Source: Cryptomeria japonica (Eukaryota; Streptophyta; Pinopsida; Cupressales; Cupressaceae). Taken from it: a stretch of DNA of 64,000 nucleotides. The stretch covers positions 235,579,922-235,643,921 of the forward strand of contig NC_081406.1 in the NCBI RefSeq assembly GCF_030272615.1, given 5' to 3'. The translations under genes and the position numbers were made by a program. Within the stretch, counting starts at the first letter, position 1; each line of letters begins with the position of its first letter. The notes under the pieces are model-generated. The model saw only the letters and a list, made by a program, of their open reading frames with translations. It did no database searches and had not been told where the DNA came from. This document shows positions 33,536 to 46,893 of this stretch, in pieces.

Positions 33536-33548
33536 GGATCTCATACCA
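33536..33548 (-). other. Primer binding site of copia B
   Basis: Minus strand TGGTATGAGATCC, two bases after the LTR edge, one of the decayed initiator tRNA-Met sites in this window. Confidence 0.78.
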
Positions 33549-33550
33549 AT

Positions 33551-34792
33551 AGTTAGATAGCTTAGATAACCGGTGAACAACTGAGAGAGGGGGGGGGGGG
33601 GGTGAATCAATTGTTAACAAATTATAGAACTTTAAGCATTAAAACCTTATTACCAGAATACATAAACCAAATACCAAAATAGAAGATATAATAGTTAAGC
33701 ACAAATATAATCCATAGAACATTTACCAACCATCCACAAAAGATAACACCAAGATTTGTACATGGAAAACCCAGTAAAGGGAAAAACCACGGTGGGAAGC
33801 CTACCCATAGTCAGATAATAATTCTAGAGTAAGTATATGATTACAAAAGGAGTGGCCTGCACATTTAGGAGGGCCAACAACCTAGAGTGCACTGCTCATC
33901 ACAAAAGGAGCCTCACTGACTACAAAATAAATCTAGACTACAATCTGTAAAAGAAGAGTGAAATGCAAGAATATCATCTCCTATGCCTGAATATAGTTTT
34001 GGTTAAGCTTAGTATCGGAGGTCTTAAACCTCTTTCACTAACCCAATTTGATCACCTATGAGTGACCAAAACCTCTGGATATTATTACATCCTTATTCAC
34101 ACATAGATAATCCTATATCCCAAAAACCCATGAATATTCCCATGATCTACAAAGACATCTTACATCATATTTATAGCAACCCATGATCTCAACAATTAGG
34201 TCGGCCACCTAAAAGATAATACAATAAGTTCATAACATAAACCCACAATCCAATGATCAACCTAGTTGGCCTAAGACCAAAACAACAGAATCCAATCAAT
34301 AGATCCAACTAGAAACACATCAGGATCATCCACCAACACGTTACATAAACTAGTCCATAACCCAACAGAATAAGATAGCATTAGGTCCAGTCTGAAATGC
34401 AATACCACCGATCAATAGGAAAATGAACAAGATAACCAATAGCATCCCAAAAGCCATCTAGAAGCCACACCAATACCACTTATCATGTTCATCAAAAGAT
34501 CTTCAACAAAGCTCTGTTGGTAAAACCCTTACCAGTGACCAAAAGGCTTACTAGAACAAATGATAGCTCCTAAGTCATCAAATACTAAACCAACTGATCA
34601 TGATACACATCTGAATAGTATGAATGATAGATCCAAAACAATTCCACAAACCAAAGCATACCGAAGCATACCAGATCAATATCATAATCCAACCACTCTA
34701 TCGAAAACCGATAAATAACCAAAACAGTTGGTTTTGCCATCAATGACAAAACATCAATGCAACACATAATCAATTCCTCCAATTTGCCAACA
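33551..34792 (-). repeat. Copia B 5' LTR
   Basis: 1242 bases, plus view AGTTAGATAGC (first T mutated)...TTTGCCAACA. It has a 14-base G run at 33589-33602 and the CATCAATGACAAAAC motif near 34738. The primer site and gag ATG follow in element sense. Its right edge interrupts the acidic coding remnant at 34793. No matching 3' LTR lies near 9940. Confidence 0.85.
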
Positions 34793-35400
34793 GAAATTAC
34801 TTATAATTTCATCTTCTTCTTCCAAGGTATCTTTATGATTAGGACAAGTTTGAGGAAAAGGACAAGTATAACTCATTAATGTTTCATCTCTAGTGGGAAT
34901 TTTATTGAAATCAAAAGAGGGTATGCTATCACTAGGAAAAGTAGAGACACTGTCATCTATTTGCACCAAATGATCTTCATTGGGGAAGTAATTTTTAGGA
35001 AGAAAATGAACACTATTCTTCAAAGATTCGTACTTAATAAGGAGATGTTTAAAAGAAGTGTTCATAACCTCTTGTTGCATTAATGTGCCCCCATTGATAT
35101 GACCAAATTTGGGAGAAGATAAATCAATTTCCATCAATGCTTTTTCCATGGAGAAGTATCATGTATGGAAGGTAAGGTAACATCAATAAATTTGTTTATG
35201 ATTACATCCTCTTCCTCTAAGGTAGTTTCATGGGAGAGGCACATTTTAGGAGAATTATCAACATCATTCTTCAAATATTAATCCTTAAAACATGGGAAAG
35301 TTTTGAAGGAATTGTTAACAATACTTCTTTGCACTAAAATGTCATCATGGATAGGAGGATCTTTAAGAGAGGTAAACTAAAACAAGGGAGTCTAACCCAT
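34793..35400 (-). pseudogene. Acidic repetitive coding remnant, family uncertain
   Basis: A minus-strand frame (ATG 35149 down to the B LTR at 34793) and its degenerate upstream part encode an acidic, Ser/Asp/Glu-rich protein with two related units: each has an NTSFK or NNSFK stretch, an LKN segment, and ends in TLEEED followed by EIISNF or VIINKF. No catalytic motif is visible. It resembles in composition the tail of the old gypsy gag at 44312-45918, so a gypsy gag-linked origin is possible, but I cannot prove it. The B LTR truncates it. Confidence 0.55.
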
Positions 35401-38229
35401 TACACAATCTATGAAATGCATGCATTATGACAACAATTTTCCTTTTTCAAATGTTATTATATGCAAATAGAAAAAAATGTTCAATTTTTATGATGTAACA
35501 ATAATGATTATAAGTATGAATTAATCAATGGCTTCAAATGTTAAAATGAAAATAAGGAGTAAGCATAGGACATGTCTGGTTCATCGAAATATGATGGAAG
35601 AAAATGGAATCAAGTAAACTAAGACCTAATCCCACTCTCATCCACACATTGGAATGCAAAAGAGCCTAAGGAGATGACTCACTTTGACTACTTGCAAAAG
35701 AGAGAGAGAGAGAGAGAGTCAAGGAATATATTTAGGGTTTGTATTCCTTTGTTTCTATGAAGAGGAGATGTGCAAAATGCAATGAAATGATCAACTAAGC
35801 TAGAGAGATGACCAAAAATGCAGATGTAAACTGAAATGCTAAAAATTGCAGATCTAAAACTGAGACACTAAATACATAGCAAGAAGGGGAGTTAAAATGT
35901 GCACCGATTATTGACATTTGAGGCTTACTTAGCAGAACCTAGGCACCACACCCTAGTCTTTAATACTACAGAGACCTGTCCTTTGGAATCTAGATCATGA
36001 AGCTCTATAATGTTGAACTGCCACAAGCTGCAGGGTGAACTCACAATACTGGTTCCCACTTTTTGACCAACTTTGACACTTATATGAATATTTTGAAAAA
36101 AACCTTCACTTTTCGACACCTATAACTTTTAAACCATTCAGAATTTGAAGATGATATAAACTAGTGATTTTTAACATCTTGTTTGGAGATTCTAAATATA
36201 TTTTTTTCAAATTTGTTTGAATAAAATTTTATTGATTTTTCCATCTCCCTCAAAAAGTAGTTTTTAACAGCAAACAACATTTTTTAAGAGTGATGTGTAT
36301 CCTGAAATGCATAATGTTTTTTATATAAATGATAAAAACTTAATTCTTTTGAATTTTGGTTTGTAACATCAATACCCAAAGCATGCAGTTGGTTTGATAG
36401 TGATATGTTGAATATTTTTCATTTTATTAAGTTTTGAAGTTTGACTAATTATAATTTAGATATAGGTGTACATTTGAGCACATAACTTGTTCTATATATA
36501 TCAAAATTCATTTTTCTTTTTTTTGTTAGAAAGAAAACATCAATACCTAGTGCATATATGTTTTTCAGATTTTTTTTGAATTAGTTTACTATTTTTCTCA
36601 ATGCATTGGACAAAGAAGTTCATGACTGGTGAAAAACCTACATTCATAAGAAATAAAATAAAAATATATTAATGAAATTAAATATATTAAAAGTTATACT
36701 ATTTGGAAATTTTATAATAAGGACTAAATACTTAAAAAACAAACTTTTAAATGAATTAATTTCACCCCCCAAAAGCTAATGTAAAATTGGTTTTTTATCA
36801 GCATTTGATAGATGCAAAGGAGAGTCCATTGCAAGTATGATCTAGAAGTAGAGAGGTTCTATCCAAGAAATTTTGATCTAAGAGTCTTTGATTTAACTCT
36901 CTTCAATTAATTACTTAAAATGGGACCTCTTAAAGATTAAATCATTATATTTTTTAAAAAATGTATGATTTCAGCAAAAATCGGGATGTACCAAAAAGTG
37001 GGAACCAACTTTGTGAGTTCACCCTACAAAAAAAATCAAAGGTCCAGGGCACCACACCTTGGTCCTGGACTAGGCCGCCACGCCCTGGTCTTAGGAAACT
37101 GAGATCTATCTTTGATCTTGATTTTGCACCGGTGTGATTTCTTGGTTCCAAAGATTGTGCATCCATCGTATTCTCTATACCTGCACCTGCAACTTGGAAA
37201 ATGGTGTCTAGGTGGATATATGGGGTTCTGACTTAGTCAAACCCCTTGTTTTGGTGATTTCCACCTCCACAAATAGCCAATAATGTACTAAAAATGTGTG
37301 TGTAAGATCCTAAATGAACAAGAAAGTAAATCTAAAGTTCTACCCTAAGCTTAGAGAGTAAACCCTAAATGAATGTAAATGCTTCAAATCACAAATACAA
37401 TAATGGATATAATGAATAAATTTAAATATAAAAATGAGTGTTATGAAACACATACAAAGATATAAAATAACATGAAACCATATCAAACCCTATGGGAGAG
37501 GTACAAGACAATCAACAATTGGTGATCTCCTATTATTCTTCAACATCTTCAAAGCTTCAATTGATGATGAAAATGGTTGATGTAAACTTGATAGATGCTT
37601 GATTTTCTAATTGAAGAATCCATATAAATTGTACTTTCACTTCATGAGAGGCTCCTTTAATTTCTTGTAGATGAATTCCTCAAATGAGGAAAGGAAAGGT
37701 TATATTTATGAAACCCTAAATTTGTTTTTGATCATAGGTTGACATAGAATGAATATAATTTCACAATTCTTTTTATTTAAACATTAAAATACTGACAAAA
37801 CATGATCTTGAAATTCGGGGAGAAAAATTAGGGACCAAGATGGCACGTCATGGTCCAAGCGACTATTTTCCAAATTTTTAGGGAAGCAAGGTATCATGAT
37901 TCTAAAGTCAATTCTAGAAGGATGTGATGATTCAAGGTATTTAGATATGTGAAATCGGGCCTTGAAGATTGAAATAGGACATAATTAGGGCGTTTGATGA
38001 ATTAATTAATTGAAAGAATAAAATTAAAAGGGGCACACTTAGGGTTAAGGGCCCAATTTTATGATGTGTAGAGGGATAGAAGAGGACTTTAGATTTAATT
38101 AAACTAATTAATCAAATGCTTAAAGGGAATTTAAAATGCAAGATGCAAACACACTAAGGCAGGTGCTAACCTAAGCATGAAATTGTACCACCCAAATAAG
38201 GGTGTACAATATACAATGCTATAGGACCA
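35401..38229. other. Spacer with decayed repeats, no gene seen
   Basis: AT-rich sequence without recognisable domains. Near 35930-36065 and 36985-37095 two segments share ACACCxxxGTC and GGGAACCA/GGTTCCCACT-like words in opposite orientation, hinting at old repeats. A short (AG)n lies at 35701-35718. Confidence 0.5.
35701..35718. repeat. (AG)9 microsatellite
   Basis: Nine uninterrupted AG units following AAAAG. Confidence 0.95.
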
Positions 38230-41200
38230 AAGGTTGTCATTCAATATCAACCTCCTACCACATTCTCAAAAGGGGAGAAATCAATAAAGAAAACATTGAA
38301 GAGGATGTGTCTAATTGGCTCTCTACAGATGAAGAAGACACACCACCTATACAATTACCCCTTGAAAAGTATGGAAAAGGTCTTACCATTATTAAAAAAA
38401 AAGGATACAATGGGCCTAGTGGTCTTAAATCACAAAAGCAAGGTATCATAGAACATATCCTACCAAAGGCACAACCTCAAAATAGAGGATTGGGATTTAC
38501 GCTATTACAAATTGACTCCTTGAGTACTAAGTTAACCTTGTGTCAAAAGGGTTTACTTATAATGATGATAAGACACCTGAGGAAAGCCATAATGAAACTA
38601 ATTCAAATGAGTGGGAATGAAACTCTTATTCCTCTAGTTCAGGTATGCTCTTGACAATATTTTCATTGACCTTGATGATTTACCCCTTGAAGATAAACAT
38701 GTGGATATTCCTCCTCCTATACAAACCTATCCTTGAGATTGGATCCAAAATTTTTGGGATCCTAGCATGTCATCAAAAAAGAGAAGTATTGACAATGATT
38801 CCACTGATATCTTCCAGTTGCAAAATTGAGAATAAAAGTGAAATTAATGAAAAAAGAGAAAAAAAAATAGGTCTTCTAGGGAAAACCACAAGGCACCTCT
38901 AGACAATGAAAAATATAAATAAAAGATGTATGTAAGGGTGAAAACCTCTCTGAGGTGCCCAAGGATGGAATAATGTACATACCCTTGACAGGTCATGAAA
39001 TATCTCCTTTGTTGGTGAAAATAACACAAGAAATAAATCTTGGCACACTTGATAACCCTATAATCATCGATTTTATAGCTTCCTTATCAGAGAAATATAA
39101 ATCATATTTCATCAAATTCTTATTAGAAAAACAAATAAATTTTGCATGGTCATATGCAAATATGTCAGGGCTTGATTCAAAATTGGTCCTTCATCACTTA
39201 CCACTACAATTAGGTATTAAACCAGTTATACAAAAGCTAAGAAAGATGCATCCCTAGATTGCACTGCTAGTCAAAGTTGAACTCAATAAATTGTTAGATG
39301 TGGGTTTCATTAGACCCATTGACTATGCAGAGTGGATTTCTAGTAGTGCCAATAAGAAAGGCCATTGGAGGCATCAAAATATGCACCAATTATGGAGACC
39401 TAAACAAAGCATGTCCTAAAGATTATTTTCCTTTACCAAAAATTGACATAATAGTGGACATGATAGTCAGTTATGAAATGTTGTCATTAATAGATGGTTT
39501 TTCTGGCTACAATCGTATAAGGATATCTCCTGAGGATCAACATAAAAAAAAATTACATGTTCTTTGAGAACCTACTAGTGGAACGTGATGCCCTTTGGCC
39601 TTAAAAATGTTGGAGAGACCTATAAGAGATCGATGACAACCATATTCCTTTATTTCATGCATAGATTAATTGAAGATTATGTAGATGAATTATTATGTAA
39701 ATCAAACACTAGAGATAGTCATTTGGGTATCCTAGATAAGATTTACATTATTTCTTGTTGTGGCATTAAAGTAGACCCAACAAAGTTAAATGTTATAATT
39801 AACATGCCTTTTCCTTCAAGTTTAACACAACTAAGAAGTCTTCAGGGAAAGTTGCAGTCTATTTAGAGATTCATAGCACAATTGGTTGACAAATGTCACC
39901 CCTTTCCACATTTGTTTAACCTTCAAATGGAACGATCAATGTCAGCAAGCATTTCAACAATTAAAAGATTACCCATTATCTCCACAAATTTTGATGTGTC
40001 AAATTGAAGGTAAACTATTCACTTTATATATCTCAACAATAGAAACATTATTAGGGGCTCTCTCGAAATAACACAATAAAGAATGAAAAGAGAGACCGAT
40101 ATACTACATCAACCAAACTCTTGTTAGCTATAAATTGAATTACACCACTATTGAGCATGCATGTCTAGCAGTTGTCCTCGATACCAAAAATATTAGGCAT
40201 TACATGTTGAATCATAAGACATTTCTTGTGGAAAAGATATATCTACTAAAATACTTACTCAATAGAGAAGCACTCACAAGATGCTTAGCTAAATGGGTGT
40301 TGATTTTAAGAGTTAAATATTCAGTATGTTGACCAGAAAGCAATAAAAGGGTAAGTAATAGAAAATCAACTTGTAGAATTCCTAGTCCAAGACAAGCACC
40401 CACTATTATTGAGCTTTCTAGATGATTTGATGCTCACTATCACACCCACTACTGAGTGGCAACTCTTCTTTGATGGCTCACACATGAGGCAAGGCTCAGG
40501 GGGTATTATTTTATTTTTAAATTTGCAAGGAGATGCAATTCCAAAATCATACAGATTGACTTTTCAATGAACAAACAACATTATAGAATATGAGGCTTTA
40601 TTTATAAGACTAAGAATGTAGTACAATGGGATATCAAGAATCTTCATGTGTATGGTGATTCCCAACTGGTCATCCAATAGGAAAATGATGACTATGAAAC
40701 TAAAGATGAAAAAATTGTCCCCTACAAGAAATTGGTTGACCTATACAAAACCAAGTTTGTTACAGTTGTATTCAATCAATTTTCATAGCTACAAAATAAA
40801 CTAGTAGATACCATGGTTGTAATAGCATCCATGCTCAATATCCCATAGAAAATTGACAAATGTGAGTTCTTACTAGAACAACTTCTAATCCTTGCTTTTG
40901 ATTTACCACAATTTGAGTTCATGTGTATAATTTTTGGTCCCAATTCTCCTTGGTACCAAGATATTTATAACTAACTAAAATCCAAAAATCCCAAACCTTA
41001 CCTCCCAACCTACCTAACAACCAACACCAACCCTTCATCTGTGAAGCCTCTAGATACGTTAATATTGGTGACACCCTTTATCATTATTCCTTTGACCAAA
41101 CCCTCCTCGGGTATCTTGATTGAAAAGAGGCATAAACAAATTTACATAAGGTTCATGATGGTATTTGTAGGAGTCATTTCAATAGTTTAAGTCTACCAAA

Positions 41201-41590
41201 GAAATCAACCACAAATAAATACTTTGGCCTGCAATGGAGCAAGAGGCCCAAAACTTTGCAAAGAAATGTTACAAGTGTAAGATGCATGGAGACCTAATTC
41301 ATGCACTAGCACAAGAGCTCTAATTTATTATATCTCCATGACATTTTCCTCAATGGGGACTCAACCTCATAGGAAATGTTGGTGTTTTTTCCTGCAACTT
41401 GCATTCCTAAGAATCTTAATATATCTCAGGTTAGGAAGAGGACCTTCGATGCATCTTCAAAACCATCAATGGATTGAGGACATGAAAATCCCAACAATAA
41501 CAAGGCCCTTATTGACCTTCTTCACTTTGATTTATGTGAGACTCGGGAGGGTGCTCCTACTCAAATCAAGCAATTTCTAGATATCTTTAA
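38230..41590 (+). pseudogene. Degenerate Tat-like Ty3/gypsy pol with second RNase H
   Basis: Plus-strand pol in broken frames. In order: an acidic stretch with NRGLGF (38200-38650, glycine-patch-like), a pre-RT linker (38955-39257), RT with GGIKICTNYGDLNKACPKDY (39360-39430), DGFSGYN, MPFGLKNVGETY (39585) and YVDELL (about 39679), where the second catalytic Asp is Glu, RNase H (39900-40330), then a second RNase H starting WQLFFDGS near 40455 with IIEYEALF, and an integrase region with a VHDGICRSHF finger start (about 41150) and later core pieces to 41590. A duplicated RNase H after RT is a mark of the plant Tat lineage. No LTRs were located. Confidence 0.82.
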
Positions 41591-44311
41591 AACCCTCATG
41601 ATAACATATGAACACTTATCGGTAGATTCTTCTAAGACAAAACAAGGGACCCTGTATATAATTACTACACACATGTCTCTGATCCCACAACATTATGAAA
41701 CATTGTGAGATAACTAAAACAATGATGATTTCCCAAAGAAGGGAAACTCAATCATACACCAAGGGAACAAAATCCCATCAACTGCTTGAAACAAATAACT
41801 AAAGAAAAATAAAAAAAATTAAATAAAATTTGGAAAAAATCCTTAATAGGTAGTAAATCCAGTGCATATCTATGAGAACAAAGTTAAACCTATAAAAAAG
41901 GAAGTAACACCCCACATTGAAAAAGAACTCAGATTAGTGAATTTTAATATGTTCATGCTTAGCATCAACGCAATTCTACTATGCTATCACATGCATCCAC
42001 ACTTGATTATCCTTCAAGATTTATTGATCTCATTGTAACTCATGCACATGAAATTTAATGTTCCCCTTGATAACAACCCATAAATACAATTACATAATGA
42101 TATAATCATACCAAAACAAATGAATATATCCTTAACATATTATCTCATATGAAATTAGGAAATGAATTAGGAGAAAAAGAATGCAACAATAGAAGGATTT
42201 ATTTTAATTAATAAATGAAAGTTAAAATGTGGAGAACACACTTCCTTCTTGTAAATAAAACTCTAAAAGCTAAGACACAAAACTATCCTGCAACTATGCC
42301 ACCTCCTTCGAAAATCTCTTTCTTTTACAACCGTGGTATTCCTTTTATAGAAACAAGGAATGCACAAGCTATTGGTTGTTTACACTTGGAAATATTCTTT
42401 ATGACTTATCATTCTACCTATAATGGAAAAAGGAAACTTCCATAGAGGAAAGAACAAAAAGGTGCATCCAAAAAAATTATGTTGTAGCTTAATTGCCTTT
42501 GCGCCATTCCACCATCGCGTTGAAACTACACACCTAGTTTTATTTGACATAGGTAAAATAGAGCATCCCAAAAGCCAAAAGGTGAAGCTCACAGTCTTGG
42601 ACTGGTAGCAATTAAAATGGAAAGAGGATCTCTCATGCAAATCTTGTGAACAGAGAATGGGTTACAACTTTCATGGGCTTGCAACATCATACAAAATTTG
42701 CATCTGAATCATCCACCTTCTCTTGTTGTCCTTTTCCTCTCCTCTTTCACTGCCTTTGTGCCATTCGGTAGTGTGGGGAAAAAATATGATGACTCTTGAA
42801 AGGTTCCTTGCAACTGAAAAGGCCTTTCAAAATCCCCATGGCCATCATGCTTCATTTCAAGACCCCCTAGCCATACCATAGCTCAATAATATGATATCTA
42901 GCCAATGTCAAAAAAAATTCACTTAATGAATGCATAACTTTGTTGCTCCATTCTTTGCACCATCAAAAGTCCCATCTACAAAACAACCTCCCTTGTTTCT
43001 TTCTATCAAAACTCAACTCTAATAATTATATAGAGATAATAGGACTACTAAAAATAGCCTTGCAGTGGCTTTTCATGCAAGTTGTCCTTTATGCTTTTCT
43101 CTTTGAAATCCTAATTTCTTTTGCCAACTGTAAACTCTGAAAAAATCATACACATGCAACTCATCTTTTCGCCATTCAAGTTCCACATGCACATTATCAA
43201 AAATATCTTTCTCTTATCCTCCTTAATTTATTCCTAAACAATAAATCTGGTCATGATCTTGTTGTACTTCTCCAACAGGATTCACGCTTCTTTTGGTCAG
43301 GGCTTGCATTTGACTAGACATTCCTTCATACCTACTTGCTCATATGGCAGCCACTGGAAAATCAAGAAGCCATGTCTCTTTACTTGTGATCATATCAACT
43401 TCATCACCTACCATACTAGGTGCCAAATTTGCAATTTCAAATCTCATTCGTTGATGCTACTAAATTGACCTTGATCAACCAACCAAAAACTTCTTGCAAT
43501 CCATGCGGACCTCTGTTATGTGCCTAGGACACCATGTCTAATTTTGAAACATCAATATAATCTCCCCATATGCCCACACCATTCTCTAGCCTTTATGAAA
43601 CAGACAAGAAGAATCATGGGATATGCATTCATTTCCTCTATCCACTCTTGCAAGCTCGCAAATTAACTTTAATTTCATCAAAATACCATGCGGGGCCATG
43701 GGACTTGGAGATGACTTAACATACTCAAGTGATTTTTACATCCATGAGTCCGCGGTCTCCAACTTGACAACTCTTAACATCTTGCCAGAAGGTGAGACCC
43801 ATCCTACACATCATTATTCATATATGCATCCCCGCGAAGAACAATCCACCTATAGGGATAAAACTGTGGGAAGACGAGTGCTTCCAAATTGTTACTCGCA
43901 AGCCCGCTACAAAATCTTGGTCGAGTAATAGAAAAGTGTGGGGGTGAGGTAGAAGTTGCAGTTTACCTAAAATGTAACTCGCAAGCCCACAGAAAAGCCC
44001 AAAATTTGCCAATATATTATCAAAATTAATACTGCCAAAAATACAAAAAATTTGCAGTCCTAACAGTGGCTCTTGTTGGGGATGTATCCCTCCTACATGA
44101 ATAGCAAGAATCCAAGTCTCTAGTTGAAGCATACCATGTGATACTCCATTGGGAAAATAACCATAGTGTGTTTCATTCCAAGGAATTAGATCCAAACTTT
44201 TTTTGGCAGCCCGAAAACACCAAAAATGTAGAACCCAAATTTACCTCTTTCAAATACCTTATTTTCTTCATATAAAGATATGACTTATTTGAAAATGTTA
44301 CTGATATCTAC
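41591..44311. other. Spacer without supported genes
   Basis: No retroelement domain or credible gene found. The frames at 43623-43928 (plus) and 43818-44195 (minus) overlap each other and lack motifs. Near 44205-44250 the sequence GGCAGCCCGAAAACACC followed by TGTAGAACCC could be an old LTR edge with a primer site, but this is weak. Confidence 0.5.
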
Positions 44312-46531
44312 CTAGTTATGCACATAATTACTAACATTACTAAGTATTCTTATCAACATACTTAATTCATTCCTCAAGTCTTCTTTCATGTCCATGAGAG
44401 AACCTTTGAAAGAAATCTCATACAAATCTGGATAAAACTCTATCATTAAAATCGACACAAGAAATTTTCTGATCATGATCACTATTGCACTAAATTTCAT
44501 GTGTTTCCTTACTTTCTACCATGCCAACATGAACCATTGAATTATTATCAGCAATTGCATCTTCAGGTTCATGAATATACATGGTGTTATCCTTAAAAAA
44601 ATAGAAGTCCACCTCACTGCTTATCTTATCTTCTAACCTTGCCATGGAAATGTCTGAAATCTCATCCATATCAATAATATCTGATGTAACTTGGTCTAGG
44701 ATACACTCCATCTCTTTGACATCTTCTAGTGGTGGTAAAATCATTATTTGGTCCACACAATCATCCTGATGCAGAGGTGAGGAATATATTATACCAATAT
44801 CATAAACACTTGGGGCATATGACTCAGTCTCTATCTCACATAATGGATTATAAAATTCATTGAATACACTTTTAAAGACTTCCTAACTGAGCACCATTTG
44901 ATTAGTATGTACCTCTTCATCAAACAATGGATTGAGAGTTTCACTAAAGTTGTTTTCAACACTATCTTCAATGTAATCTTCTAGGATAAAACAATCCAAA
45001 TCAATATCATCATTTGTAATATCAGAACACTCATCATCCACATGGATATTTGTACCTACATCATCTAAAAATTCTTCAAAAACATTGAGATACCTTATAG
45101 AGATTAACATTGACTCCTAATCCATATTTTTGCCATAACCACTAAGCATTCCTAATTCAAACGGATACAAAACCAAGCTTACCTTCCAAATCAAGAGAGA
45201 ATTCATCCCGAAAAATTTCATATACTGATTCATATAGGTCTAAGAACTCACAATATAAAAGCATCTCCAATCTACAAGGGAAATCCAAAGATGGGAACAC
45301 AAGCTCCCAATCCACACAACACTGAGCTAAACCAATCTTTTCTAAACCATCCTTGTCAATAATTCCAACATCATCATTGAAATCTAATTTCTATAGATGA
45401 AATTAATTCAGATAATTGTTGATAAGTACCATAACAATAGGTGTTGCTATTTGGTTGTGAAGAGACCATTGATAAAGTAATCTCCTTATTTTTGACAATC
45501 CCTTGTGTTTTGATATCAACCACCCTTTAGCAATGTGCAAACGAATTAAGGACTCTCTTATATTGTTGATCAATAATCTGAAACTGTACTTGGTCTATAT
45601 CAACTGGGAGTGTACAAGGTAAAGTTGCAATGTCCAACTCATCTAAGGCAACACCTTTAGGGGTGGCTATATTTGGAAATTCCCGATGATCTCTATCCCC
45701 AAGGAATAAGGGACAATCTCATGATTAGATATAAATTCTCCATGTTTGTCACCTAATGGTATTTGCATAACATTGGAGGGATCACCATCAATACTTAGAG
45801 ATGAGACACTTCCTATGACACTAGATTGATCGCCATGAAGAATGTCATCACAAACCATTTGCCCACTATTTTTCTCATCATTTGAAACTTCCTTTTCAGG
45901 ATTTAACTTTACACTCATCCCATAGACTGAGACCTTTTCAATATTTACAGTAATCTAGAAAGCGTCCCTTAAGAATTCAAGACCTTCACTCCTTAACCTA
46001 TAGCTCATATTTTTATCAAAATGTGCCCAAGTATATGACCAATGCCATTACATCTTGAGGTCTACAAGCCTCAAGAATTCACTTCAATTCTTTCAAACAT
46101 CTCAAATTAAATTCAGGAACTATCTCATCAGACTTGACATGAATATTTTTGAACTCACTTATTACTGAATTCTCACAAATTGTCTTACCATATTGATAAT
46201 TAAAAATATATTTAAACTTATCCCATGTACCAACTGACCCTAGAAACAAATATGAAAACCACTCCCTGGCTTCATCTTTTAAAGACTATATAAACAATCT
46301 CATGACTACATCCTCATCATTAATTTCAAAATCATCCATTAAATTAGTGAATCTCTGAAGATGCACCTTTGCAAATTCAAATTTTTGTCCACTAAACTTG
46401 GGTATCTCATACTTTATGTTGGTTGGTATCGCATTTGAGAAGCCTGGGATAGAATTGAAATCTATGGGCTTATATCTCTCCACTTTTAAGTCTCTTTTTA
46501 GACTACAGAATAGAGACTGATTACAAACCAT
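44312..46531 (-). pseudogene. Old Ty3/gypsy gag with long acidic tail
   Basis: From about 46531 leftwards on the minus strand a retrotransposon gag domain is clear: YEIPKFSGQKFEFAKVHLQR, an NDEDVVMRLF stretch, then after a stop an EAREWF core and a TWDKFK segment near 46220, and CLKELKR near 46090. Downstream, fragments at 45918-45667, 45110-44883 and 44756-44490 are rich in Asp, Glu and Ser (for example ECSDITNDDIDLD). Gag would form the particle. Stops and frame breaks are frequent. The leader of the element probably continues right, at 46532-46888 and, beyond the inserted copia E, 54204-54342. Confidence 0.72.
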
Positions 46532-46888
46532 GGATGTACTTCAAACCATGTATGGATGCATGGACTAAAACCTATTTGACATTGATATTCTTACAAACAC
46601 TCATTTTCAATCAAAAGGTCTTAAACTTGCATGGTATACAAAACATGACTTTGAGACCTCATTCAAGATCACAAATATATAGAACATACATACTTCTTTA
46701 TACAAATAAAGCAAATGACAATTGAGAAGTATGTCAGAACTACTATTGTTCTTTCCCTAATTAGTGCTTAAATCAGCTAGAGGGAACAATTGATCTCTTG
46801 ACATAAATTTCAAAAGATACCTGGAAAATTACAGCTGCTGTTACTTTCTTTTTGAGTAAATTTTTTGAAGATCTTCAAATATCAGGTT
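46532..46888 (-). other. Leader of the old gypsy element, left of E
   Basis: Sequence between the old gag and the E target site, with no coding motif. It joins 54204 across element E when the CTTTC duplication is collapsed. Confidence 0.55.
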
Positions 46889-46893
46889 CTTTC

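Larger units (their letters stand above)
9941..34792 (-). mobile_element. Copia element B, host of the nested A and H elements
   Basis: A Ty1/copia element read on the minus strand. Its order in element sense is: 5' LTR (33551-34792), primer site (33536-33548), gag start (33494), protease and pre-integrase part (33008-32566), the inserted element A (32565-13049), then the remaining pre-integrase, integrase, RT and RNase H parts (13048-10285) and a PPT near 9947. Without A, about 5.3 kb remain. A family-C LTR fragment replaces part of gag. No 3' LTR like 33551-34792 exists to the left, so the 3' end is lost or replaced. Confidence 0.8.

Noticed and set aside
42215-43928. Host gene candidates in the 41.6-44.3 kb spacer
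   Set aside because: Short overlapping frames without motifs, splice pattern or coding bias that I could recognise.
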